Shown: piece after piece, positions 41,841 to 50,273 of the stretch | How positions within the stretch are numbered: the first letter of the stretch is position 1 | Layout of the letters: every line of letters begins with the position of its first letter | Assembly: GCF_037029465.1 (NCBI RefSeq) | Contig: NZ_JAYMEM010000005.1 | Coordinates: forward strand, 186,001 to 250,000 | Reading direction: 5' to 3' | From: Mesoflavibacter sp037029465 | GTDB lineage: Bacteria; Bacteroidota; Bacteroidia; Flavobacteriales; Flavobacteriaceae | Length of the DNA stretch: 64,000 nucleotides | Made by a program: the position numbers and the translations under genes | Notes under the pieces: model-generated | The model's database searches: none | Told to the model about the DNA's origin: nothing | What the model saw: only the letters and a program-made list of their open reading frames with translations

Positions 41841-42851
41841 ATGGCTGTAAATAAAAATGCATTAATTAGATATAAAACCATTGATAAATGTCTTCAAAAT
41901 AACTATCGAGAATGGACACTTGAAAACTTAATTACTGCTTGTTCTGATGCGCTATACGAGTATGAAGGTAAAGATGTAGATGTTAGTAAACGTACTGTGC
42001 AATTAGATATACAAATGATGCGTAGTGATAAATTAGGCTATAATGCGCCAATAGTGGTTTACAATCGTAAATTTTATAAATACGAAGATCCAGATTACAG
42101 CATTGTTAACATACCGGTAACCGACAAAGATATTAAGGTGATGAACGAAGCCATACAAGTGCTAAGGCAATTTAAAGACTTCTCGTTATTTAAAGAAATG
42201 GATGGCGTTTTACAGCGTTTGGAAGATTCGGTTTATGCATCGCAAAAGGACAATCGCGCTATTATTCATTTAGATAAAAACGAACAGCTAAAGGGTTTAG
42301 AATTTATTGATGTAATCTATAATGCCATACAATCTAAAAAAGTGATTAGTGTGACCTATCAATCATTTTCTGCTAGAAAAGCTAGTGTTATGCAAGTGCA
42401 TCCGCAGTTGTTAAAAGAATATAATAATCGCTGGTTTTTATTGGCATCTCATAAACAAAAAATGATCACTTTGGCTTTAGATAGAATAATAAACATTGAT
42501 GTTGAAGACGACGTAGATTATGTTGATTTACAAATTGAAGGTGATAACTTTTATAAAGATGTGGTTGGCGTTACGGTATCAAACTCTAGAGCGCAACGTA
42601 TTCAATTTTGGGTTGATAAAAAAAATGCACCTTATGTGGTTACTAAACCGTTTCATCCATCACAACGAACCATTGAAACCAGAAAAGATGGAACAATTTT
42701 CAATATTTTTGTTCAGCATAATTTTGAATTAGAGCGCCTTATTTTAGGCTTTGGTGATAGTATTGAAGTTTTAAAACCAAAAAAATTAAGAGATCGCATT
42801 TTGAAGAAACTAAAACAATCGGTTAAAAATTATTCCGAAATTGATAAGTAA
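41841..42851 (+). CDS. WYL-domain transcriptional regulator
   Basis: 336 residues. The N-terminal winged HTH (RYKTIDKCLQNN to RTVQLDIQMMRSDKLGYNAPI) is followed by a WYL domain from about 145 (FIDVIYNAIQSKKVISVTYQ), where the signature is WFL in NNRWFLLASH, and a WCX C-terminal extension. WYL regulators include BrxR/CapW (phage defence) and DriD (binds single-stranded DNA), so a nucleic-acid ligand is plausible. Divergent from the 203-residue gene with operator C between them. Its 3' end overlaps the convergent ABC gene by 22 bases. Confidence 0.88.
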   Translation: MAVNKNALIRYKTIDKCLQNNYREWTLENLITACSDALYEYEGKDVDVSKRTVQLDIQMMRSDKLGYNAPIVVYNRKFYKYEDPDYSIVNIPVTDKDIKVMNEAIQVLRQFKDFSLFKEMDGVLQRLEDSVYASQKDNRAIIHLDKNEQLKGLEFIDVIYNAIQSKKVISVTYQSFSARKASVMQVHPQLLKEYNNRWFLLASHKQKMITLALDRIINIDVEDDVDYVDLQIEGDNFYKDVVGVTVSNSRAQRIQFWVDKKNAPYVVTKPFHPSQRTIETRKDGTIFNIFVQHNFELERLILGFGDSIEVLKPKKLRDRILKKLKQSVKNYSEIDK

Positions 42852-43741
42852 ATCTCTTGTCCTTTTTCTATTGAAGTATGATGCTCATAAAACACTTTGT
42901 CGCCATTTAAATTAGCTTCAATTAAATAGTGGCTTCCTTTGAAATAACTTGTAATTACTGTTGCTTTTAATTCAGAATGTTCAACAACTTTTAATTGATT
43001 AGAATAAATAATCTGATTATTAATAACATTAAATTCTCCAAAAAAAGAAGCAATTAATGGTGTTTTAGGATTAGTGTATAGCTGTTCAGGTTTACCATAT
43101 TCTAAAATCTTTTGGTCTTCTAAAACAATCATATTATCGGCAAATCCCAATACGTCTTCTTTGTCATGTGTTGCTACAATACAAGCAATATTTTTGTCTT
43201 TTAAATACTTAAACACATTACGTCTTAAGCTTTGTTTTTTAAAATTATCTATGTGGCTAAAAGGCTCATCCAATAAGATAATTTCGGGTTGTTTTGCTAA
43301 TGCTCTAGCTAGTGCTACACGTTGTTTTTGTCCGCCAGATAGCGTTTTTACTTTTACGTTTGCAAAAGCTTCTAATTCTACAACGTTTAATAGTTCGTTG
43401 GTACGTTCTTCTCGTTCTTCAGGATAAAACCTAGACAGATGTTTTGCAATATTTTCGGCAACGGTTATGTATGGCATTAAATCGAATTCTTGATGGACAT
43501 ACTTCATAAATTCGTAACCAACCACTAAGTTATATTTTGGGCCTAAAATTTCGGTGTCTTTCCAAAAAATGTGTCCTTGGTTTAAATCAAATTCGCCATA
43601 AATAAGATTTAATAACGTACTTTTTCCTGAGCCACTTTCGCCAATAATAGCAAGGTTTTCACCAGCTTTAACTTTAAAAGAAACATCTTTTAAAACAGGT
43701 GTTTTTTTATAGGAAAATGTTAGGTTTTGTACGTTTAGCAT
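42830..43741 (-). CDS. ABC transporter ATP-binding protein
   Basis: About 303 residues from the ATG complementary to 43739-43741 (MLNVQNLTFSY); the longer frame adds 11 residues without support. Walker A is GESGSGKST, the signature LSGGQKQRVALARAL, Walker B IILLDEPFSHID and the switch His is in ATHDKED. The C-terminal 80 residues resemble a TOBE-like extension (PotA/CysA-type importers). No permease gene is adjacent, so the substrate is unknown. Confidence 0.9.
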   Translation of the reverse strand: MLNVQNLTFSYKKTPVLKDVSFKVKAGENLAIIGESGSGKSTLLNLIYGEFDLNQGHIFWKDTEILGPKYNLVVGYEFMKYVHQEFDLMPYITVAENIAKHLSRFYPEEREERTNELLNVVELEAFANVKVKTLSGGQKQRVALARALAKQPEIILLDEPFSHIDNFKKQSLRRNVFKYLKDKNIACIVATHDKEDVLGFADNMIVLEDQKILEYGKPEQLYTNPKTPLIASFFGEFNVINNQIIYSNQLKVVEHSELKATVITSYFKGSHYLIEANLNGDKVFYEHHTSIEKGQEIYLSISE

Positions 43742-43761
43742 AGGTGCAAAAATAGCATAAA

Positions 43762-43795
43762 AAAAACCGCTCAAAATAATTTTTAAGCGGTTTTT
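43762..43795 (-). terminator. Terminator after the TolC-like gene
   Basis: AAAAACCGCT and AGCGGTTTTT across 14 bases, 19 bases after the stop of the efflux operon. Confidence 0.8.
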
Positions 43796-43813
43796 ACACT
43801 TACTAATAATGGA

Positions 43814-45262
43814 CTAATTCCATCCGCCACCTAAGGCTTGGTACAACTTAACGTTTGCTAATAATTGATCCCTTTTAGTTTCTACAATTTCTATTTTAGA
43901 GTCTAAAGCTTCGCGTTGTGTTTGCAAAACTTCGGTATATTCTGCTCTTGCAGATTTAAATAGTTGTATAGAAAGGTCTATAGATTTTGTTAAATCGTCT
44001 ACTTGTTTTTCTTTTAGTAAGTAGCTTTCGTTGAGGTTTTTAACTTCAGATAGGTGATTAGATACTTCTAAAAAAGCATTTAAAATTGTTTTTTCATATT
44101 CAAAAACAGCTTGCAATTGTTTGTTGTTTGCGTTAGCATATTCTGCTTTTATAGCGTTTCTGTTTATTAATGGCGAAACAAGATCTCCAACTAAATTATA
44201 GGCTAAAGATTGTGGTGTTTCGGTTATAAATTTAGTTTTAAATGCTTCTAAACCAACACCAGCTTTGATGCCAATTGATGGGTAAAAATTAGCTCTAGCC
44301 ACTTTCACGTTTAATTTTGAAGCTGAAAGCTCAAGTTCTGCCTGTTTAATATCTGGGCGATTGGTTAATAATTGTGATGGGATACCAGTAAAAATAGTGT
44401 CTATTTTTCGTTCTAAAAATGCTTCTGAATGACGTTTTACGGGTTGTGGATAACGACCTACCAAAAAGTTTATCAGATTTTCGGTTTCTACAATTTTTTG
44501 TTCAATTTGAAACTTATTGCTTTGGTTTTTATACACATCGGCTTCAAAACGTTTTACTGCCAATTCTGTAGCTCTTGCTGCTTCTTTTTGAAGTTTAATC
44601 ATCTTTAACGCATTCTGCTGAATTTCTAAATTTTGCTGAATGATGGTTAATTGATTATCTAAAGCTAAAAGCTCATAATAAGCACTTGCAATTTCTGAAA
44701 CTAACTGAGTTATCATAAAATTTTTACCTTCTACTGAAGCTAAATATTCTAAAACCGCTGCTTTTTTCTCGTTTCTAAGTTTTTTCCAAACGTCAAGTTC
44801 CCAAGAAGCACTTAATCCAACTTGAAAATTGGTTAATGGTTCTGGAAATTCTTCTTCTTCAGTAATTGTTAGATTTTTTTCAACAGCACCATTTCGGGTA
44901 AATTCGCCAACTTTATCAACATCTGCACCAGCATAAACACCAACAAAAGGTAGATATTCTCCTTTTTTTGCTTTGATGTTGTTTTCTGCCATTCCAACTT
45001 TTTGAAGCATTATGTTAAGCTCCTGATTGTTGGTTAACGCACTATCGATAAGCGCAATCAAATTAGGGTCTGAAAAGAAATCTTTCCACTTTACTGTTGC
45101 TGTATTTACGGTATCTGTTGATACGTTTTTAAACTGTTCTGGTATATTAGTATTAGCTTCTCTTATGTTTTTAGAAGGTACACAAGAATACAGTGTTATT
45201 ACTGTTAATGCGCCAACCCAAAAGCGTTTACTAATTTTTATATGAGATTTTAAATTATTCAT
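43814..45262 (-). CDS. TolC-family outer-membrane efflux lipoprotein (NodT/OprM-like)
   Basis: 482 residues. The signal ends in TVITLYSC, a lipobox. The body shows the long helical-barrel repeats of outer-membrane efflux channels, including LTNRPDIKQAELELSASKLNVKVARANFYPSI and a repeat near the N-terminal half. It is the exit duct of the tripartite RND pump. The start overlaps the pump gene by 8 bases; third gene of the operon. Confidence 0.93.
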   Translation of the reverse strand: MNNLKSHIKISKRFWVGALTVITLYSCVPSKNIREANTNIPEQFKNVSTDTVNTATVKWKDFFSDPNLIALIDSALTNNQELNIMLQKVGMAENNIKAKKGEYLPFVGVYAGADVDKVGEFTRNGAVEKNLTITEEEEFPEPLTNFQVGLSASWELDVWKKLRNEKKAAVLEYLASVEGKNFMITQLVSEIASAYYELLALDNQLTIIQQNLEIQQNALKMIKLQKEAARATELAVKRFEADVYKNQSNKFQIEQKIVETENLINFLVGRYPQPVKRHSEAFLERKIDTIFTGIPSQLLTNRPDIKQAELELSASKLNVKVARANFYPSIGIKAGVGLEAFKTKFITETPQSLAYNLVGDLVSPLINRNAIKAEYANANNKQLQAVFEYEKTILNAFLEVSNHLSEVKNLNESYLLKEKQVDDLTKSIDLSIQLFKSARAEYTEVLQTQREALDSKIEIVETKRDQLLANVKLYQALGGGWN

Positions 45263-48200
45263 CAGTATTATTTTTTCTTAGTTTTTTAATCAGTTTTTTC
45301 AACTTTGTAATACTAAGTGTATTGACGTTTGTTTGGTTTTCTGCTTCGCTATTTCTGATAAACTCTTCAGAAAGCGGCTCGTTGTCTTCATCTTTAATAA
45401 GACTTTTTCCATCAGCCATTTTAGCAAAGAAGTAGTATAAACCAGGAATAATAAGTACCCCGAAAATAGTACCGATTAACATACCACCAAGTGATGATCC
45501 ACCAATGGTTCTGTTACCAATTGCACCTGCGCCTGTGGCAACTACTAACGGAATTAAACCTGCAATAAAGGCTAATGATGTCATTAAAATAGGTCTAAAA
45601 CGTGCTTTAGATCCTTCGATTGCTGCTTCTAAAACCGTTGCACCTTGCCTGTGTTTTTGTACTGCAAATTCAACAATTAATACGGCATTTTTACCTAATA
45701 AACCAACAAGCATAATCACACCAATTTGTGCGTAAACATCATTGGCTAATCCCATTGCTTTTAATAAAATAAAGGATCCAAACACACCAACAGGAAGCGA
45801 TAAAATTACCGCTAATGGTAGTAAGAAACTTTCGTATTGAGCAGCTAAAACAAAGTACACAAATACTAATACTACGATAAAAATGTAGATAGACTCGTTA
45901 CCTCGATTGGCTTCATCAAACGATAATCCTTCCCAAGCAATATCGTAACCTCTTGGTAACTCTTTTGCGGCTACTTCCTTTATGGCGTTAATGGCATCTC
46001 CACTAGTAAATCCTTTTGAAGGTAAACCTCTAATTGATGCAGAGTTGTATAGGTTGTAACGTGTAATTTCGTTTGGTCCTAACTTTTTCTCAATGGTCAT
46101 AAATGCAGAGTATGGTACCATTTCGCCTTCTTCATTTTTTACAAAAAGCTTTTCTAAATCTGAAGGTAATCTACGGTACTCAGGTCCAGCTTGCGTGTAC
46201 ACTTTAAAGAAACGACCAAAACGAATAAATCCTTGCTCGTACGTACTACCAATTAAGATGTTTAGGTTTTCCATAGCTTTACTTATGGATACACCTTTTT
46301 GCATCGCGATTTTGTTGTTGATTTTTAACTCATATTGCGGATAGTTTGCAGAGAAAAACGTAAATAAACCTGTAAGCTCTTTTCTTTTTGATAAGGCTTC
46401 CATAAAGTTATTATTGATACGTTCAAACTCATGATAATCTGTTGAGTTTGTTTTGTCTAATAAACGCATGGCAAATCCACCTGAAGAACCAAAACCTGGT
46501 ACAGCTGGTGGCTCAAAATATTCTATTACTGCACCAAGGTCTTTGGTTTCTTCTTCTAATTCTTCCATTATTTCATGCACGGAATGATGACGCTCTGACC
46601 AAGGTTTTAGGTTGATTAAACATGTACCTGCGTTAGATCCACGTCCTTCGGTCATAATTTCATAACCAGCAAGCGATGATACAGATTCTACACCTTCAGT
46701 TTCTTCACAAATCTTTTGAAGTTTTCTCGCTACATCATTGGTACGCTCTAAAGTTGCACCAGGTGGTGTTTGTATGATGGCGTAAATCATTCCTTGGTCT
46801 TCGTTAGGAATAAAACCTGCTGGTAATACTTTGTTGGTAAAGAAAATACCGGCGCAGAATGCTGCTAAAATTCCGAAGGTTACAATACGTCGAGCAACAA
46901 TTTTGTTTAATATTTGAACATACTTTCCTGTAATTTTTTCAAAACCATTATTAAACCAATTTATAAATCGGTCTATTGGCGATTTTTTTGTTTTTCCGTG
47001 GTTGTTTTTTAGCAACATCGCACATAAAACAGGAGTTAATGTTAAGGCTACAATTGCAGAAATAACAATAGAACCAGCCATAGTTATAGAAAACTGACGA
47101 TAGAATACACCAACAGGACCAGTCATAAAAGAAATAGGAATAAATACCGACACCATTACTAAAGTAATAGCGATGATGGCACCACCAATTTCGCCTAAAA
47201 CTTCTGCAGAAGCTTTATATGGTGTAAGATGTTCTTCTTCCATTTTTACGTGTACTGCTTCTACAACGACAATAGCGTTATCTACCACAATACCAATAGC
47301 TAATACTAATGCAAATAGGGTAATAAGGTTAATGGATAAACCAAATAGTTGCATCACAAAGAAGGCTCCAATTAACGATACCGGAACTGCAATAATTGGA
47401 ATTAAAGTTGAACGCCAATCTCCTAAAAATAAGAATACTACGATAGCTACAAGTATAAAGGCATCGCGTAACGTGTGTAGTACTTGGTCTATAGACGCAT
47501 TTAAGAAATTTGAGACGTCATAACTAATTTGAAAATCTACATCTGGTGGTAAATCTTGCTCTAGTTCGGCTAATTTCTCTTTTACAGCTTTAATCACATC
47601 ACTACCATTACTACCAAAAGTTTGTTTTAAAACGATAGAGGCTGAAGGTTTTCCGTCTAAGTTGGAATAAATATCAAAGAATTCGCTACCTAATTTTACA
47701 TCAGCAATATCGGCTAGTTTGATAATTTCACCTTCTTTGTTGGCACGAATGATAATTTCTTTATACTGCTCTGGCTCGTTATACCTGTTTTGATAGGTTA
47801 ACACATATTCTAACGCTTGCGACGTCATACCCGAACTACGACCTAACCGACCAGGTCTAGCCAGAATACTTTGTTCTTCCATTGCTTCTAAAACTTCTTC
47901 TGCAGAAATATTATAAGCACGCATACGATCTGGTTTTAACCAAACACGCATAGCATATTTTCTACTACCTAAAATTTGAGCACTGGCAATACCATTAATA
48001 CGCTGTATTTCTGGAATTATCTTAGTGTAAGCGTAGTTGTACAGGAACTTTTCGTCATTATTTTTATCGGTACTAGACAAGTTAACGTACATTAACATAC
48101 TAGGCTGAATAGGTGTAATAACAACACCTTCACGCTGTACCAATTCGGGTAAAAGCGGCATTACTTGGTCTACACGCGTTTTTACCCTAACAACTGCTTG

Positions 48201-48503
48201 GTTGGGATCGGTTCCGGGTTCAAAAATCACTCTAACGGTTGCTTCACCAGCACTAGTAGCATCAGACGCAATATAACGCATACCTTGTACGCCGTTTATG
48301 GCGGTTTCTAAAGGAATTAATGTTGAATTTACCAATACCTCTGAGCTTGAACCAGGATAAGCAATAAAGATATTGACTGTTGTTGGTGCAATTTGCGGGA
48401 ATTGAGAGATGGGTAATTGCTTTATAGCAAGACCACCAATAAATACTATGATTACCGAAATGACAATTGCCAAAACGGGTCTTTTTATAAATTTTTTAAA
48501 CAT
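45255..48503 (-). CDS. RND multidrug efflux pump, HAE1 (AcrB-like) inner-membrane subunit
   Basis: 1082 residues with 12 predicted membrane helices in two repeats and two large periplasmic loops. FIKRPVLAIVISVIIVF at the N-terminus, LFALVLAIGIVVDNAIVVVEAV with the proton-relay aspartates in TM4, and GLLGKNAVLIVEFA in the second half are hallmark motifs. It exports drugs, bile-like detergents or dyes with the adaptor and TolC-like proteins. The C-terminal tail of about 45 residues is polar. Confidence 0.96.
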   Translation of the reverse strand: MFKKFIKRPVLAIVISVIIVFIGGLAIKQLPISQFPQIAPTTVNIFIAYPGSSSEVLVNSTLIPLETAINGVQGMRYIASDATSAGEATVRVIFEPGTDPNQAVVRVKTRVDQVMPLLPELVQREGVVITPIQPSMLMYVNLSSTDKNNDEKFLYNYAYTKIIPEIQRINGIASAQILGSRKYAMRVWLKPDRMRAYNISAEEVLEAMEEQSILARPGRLGRSSGMTSQALEYVLTYQNRYNEPEQYKEIIIRANKEGEIIKLADIADVKLGSEFFDIYSNLDGKPSASIVLKQTFGSNGSDVIKAVKEKLAELEQDLPPDVDFQISYDVSNFLNASIDQVLHTLRDAFILVAIVVFLFLGDWRSTLIPIIAVPVSLIGAFFVMQLFGLSINLITLFALVLAIGIVVDNAIVVVEAVHVKMEEEHLTPYKASAEVLGEIGGAIIAITLVMVSVFIPISFMTGPVGVFYRQFSITMAGSIVISAIVALTLTPVLCAMLLKNNHGKTKKSPIDRFINWFNNGFEKITGKYVQILNKIVARRIVTFGILAAFCAGIFFTNKVLPAGFIPNEDQGMIYAIIQTPPGATLERTNDVARKLQKICEETEGVESVSSLAGYEIMTEGRGSNAGTCLINLKPWSERHHSVHEIMEELEEETKDLGAVIEYFEPPAVPGFGSSGGFAMRLLDKTNSTDYHEFERINNNFMEALSKRKELTGLFTFFSANYPQYELKINNKIAMQKGVSISKAMENLNILIGSTYEQGFIRFGRFFKVYTQAGPEYRRLPSDLEKLFVKNEEGEMVPYSAFMTIEKKLGPNEITRYNLYNSASIRGLPSKGFTSGDAINAIKEVAAKELPRGYDIAWEGLSFDEANRGNESIYIFIVVLVFVYFVLAAQYESFLLPLAVILSLPVGVFGSFILLKAMGLANDVYAQIGVIMLVGLLGKNAVLIVEFAVQKHRQGATVLEAAIEGSKARFRPILMTSLAFIAGLIPLVVATGAGAIGNRTIGGSSLGGMLIGTIFGVLIIPGLYYFFAKMADGKSLIKDEDNEPLSEEFIRNSEAENQTNVNTLSITKLKKLIKKLRKNNTDE

Positions 48504-48525
48504 GTTTTTGTAGATTAAATTCTAA

Positions 48526-49608
48526 TTATTCGGCGTATAAGTCTAGCTCTGCTAAAACTTTGTTAGGCTTTAAGAATTTGGTGTGAATCTTCTCATTATT
48601 TTTAACCATACGAATACCTTCTAATAATACTGTGTCGTTTTCTGAAAGTCCTTTGCTAACCACAAAAAGATGAGGTAATTCAGCACCAATTGTAATTTCT
48701 TTTTGCCTAACAATATTGTCCTTATCTACAATAAACACATAGGTTTTGTCTAAGACTTCAAATGTGGCTTTTTGTGGAATGATAATTACGTCTTTAAAAG
48801 GTACAGTCATTAAAACGCTACCAGTTTCGCCATGTCTTAAAATCCCATCTGGGTTTGGGAAGGTAGCTCTAAAGGCAATATTACCAGTTTCGCTATTAAA
48901 TTCACCTTCAATGGTTTCAACAATTCCATTTTGGTTAAAGCGTTTGTTGTTTGCCATTAAAAGTGCTACTTCTTTTTTAGAATCTTTATCGGCACTTGTA
49001 ATGTAATCTAAATACTCTGCTTCTGGTACGTTAAAATATACCCACATTTTGCTGTTGTCAGATAGTGTTGTTAGTAGTTCTCCTTCATCTAATAAGCTAC
49101 CTTCTCTTGCTTCTAAATGATCCATTATACCATCAAAAGGTGCTGTGATTTTTGTAAAGCCTAAGTGTGTTTGTGCTAAAGCAACTTCGGCATTTGCCTT
49201 TTGATAATTGGCATTGGCCAATGCTAATTCGTTTTGTGAAACTACATTACCATCTGCAAGTAGTTGCGTGTTTTGTAATTCTATTTTTGCAGCTTGAGAT
49301 TCTGCTTTTGCTTTTTCTAATTCTGCTTGATAAATATTTGGCATAATTTGAAACATAGCTTGCCCTTTTTTTACGTGTTGTCCTTCATCAACCGATATTT
49401 TTTGAAGGTATCCTTTTTCTAAAGCCCTAATTTCTATATGTCTAAACGAGTGTATTTGACTTACATAGTCTTTAGTAATTGAAGTGTCTTTTTTAATGGG
49501 ATTAGTGACTAAAAAAGCGGTGTGTTCTTCTTTTTTTTCTTTTTTAGCATCACAACTTGTTAGGATTATGAGCATAATTAAGCTCATGAAAACAAACGAT
49601 TTTTTCAT
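48526..49608 (-). CDS. RND efflux periplasmic adaptor (HlyD/MFP family)
   Basis: 360 residues, lipoprotein (LIMLIILTSC). Typical membrane-fusion-protein order: lipoyl half (EIRALEKGYLQKISVDEGQHVKKGQ), alpha-hairpin (about 105-155), second lipoyl half (FTKITAPFDGIMDHL) and beta-barrel domains. It bridges the pump and the TolC-like channel. First gene of the three-gene efflux operon, 22 bases upstream of the pump gene. Confidence 0.94.
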   Translation of the reverse strand: MKKSFVFMSLIMLIILTSCDAKKEKKEEHTAFLVTNPIKKDTSITKDYVSQIHSFRHIEIRALEKGYLQKISVDEGQHVKKGQAMFQIMPNIYQAELEKAKAESQAAKIELQNTQLLADGNVVSQNELALANANYQKANAEVALAQTHLGFTKITAPFDGIMDHLEAREGSLLDEGELLTTLSDNSKMWVYFNVPEAEYLDYITSADKDSKKEVALLMANNKRFNQNGIVETIEGEFNSETGNIAFRATFPNPDGILRHGETGSVLMTVPFKDVIIIPQKATFEVLDKTYVFIVDKDNIVRQKEITIGAELPHLFVVSKGLSENDTVLLEGIRMVKNNEKIHTKFLKPNKVLAELDLYAE

Positions 49609-49701
49609 AATTTTTTTAAATAATTTGAGGATAGATTAAAGAATTAGCCTAGTAAAACGAAAAGCTTTACTAACTAAATAATTTGAAATAAGGATTAAGC
49701 A

Positions 49702-49725
49702 TACAAACCAAATTATAGGTTTGTA
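49702..49725. promoter_or_regulatory. Inverted repeat before the RND operon
   Basis: TACAAACC and GGTTTGTA enclose 8 bases, between the small secreted protein gene and the adaptor gene. No T-run follows; it may be an operator or a weak terminator. Confidence 0.4.
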
Positions 49726-49738
49726 CAATAAGTAGTTA

Positions 49739-50131
49739 TCAAATAATAAAAACCTGAAGTCTTACATGAAGTTTTGTAGAAGACTTGTCAAAATAGTTTT
49801 TATAACCATTTAAATCTTTATGAGATTGAGTAGATAATCCCTCAAAAGCTGAAATATTGTAAAACTCAGCTAAAAAATGTTGAAAAGAAAAAATAGTTGT
49901 TTTAGAAGCAGACTCTTCATTTTCTACTTCTTGTGATTCAGCAACATCAAATAATAAATTATTATGGTCGTTTTGCTGAATGGGTTTTAAAGAAACTTTA
50001 TGAGAAGTTTCGGCTTGATTTAATGAGCATTTACTTTCATTATTAGCTAATGAATTAGCGTTTAAGCCTGAAATTCCGGTAAGAATAACAACGCTAAGAA
50101 TAGATAAATATTTGATAAAATTTTTGCTCAT
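49739..50131 (-). CDS. Small secreted protein of unknown function upstream of the RND operon
   Basis: 130 residues with a signal peptide (YLSILSVVILTGISGLNA). The mature part has no recognised domain: a polar stretch rich in Asn and Glu, an aromatic segment (FSFQHFLAEFYNISAF) and a beta-like C-terminus (LHVRLQVFII). In the same direction as the efflux operon, 130 bases upstream, so it may be linked to it. No regulator gene is nearby. Confidence 0.55.
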   Translation of the reverse strand: MSKNFIKYLSILSVVILTGISGLNANSLANNESKCSLNQAETSHKVSLKPIQQNDHNNLLFDVAESQEVENEESASKTTIFSFQHFLAEFYNISAFEGLSTQSHKDLNGYKNYFDKSSTKLHVRLQVFII

Positions 50132-50216
50132 TAGAGCGCAAAATTATTTCAATACTTATTCATAACCAAATTTTTAGGGTAAAGACTTTAAAAGCGACCA
50201 GTTAAATATTTAATAA

Positions 50217-50250
50217 AAAAAACCGCTTAATACTATTTAAGCGGTTTTTT
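50217..50250 (-). terminator. Terminator after prolyl oligopeptidase
   Basis: The 14-bp arms AAAAAACCGCTTAA and TTAAGCGGTTTTTT across 6 bases. Confidence 0.9.
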
Positions 50251-50273
50251 AAGTCATTATGTTTTGTTTAATT

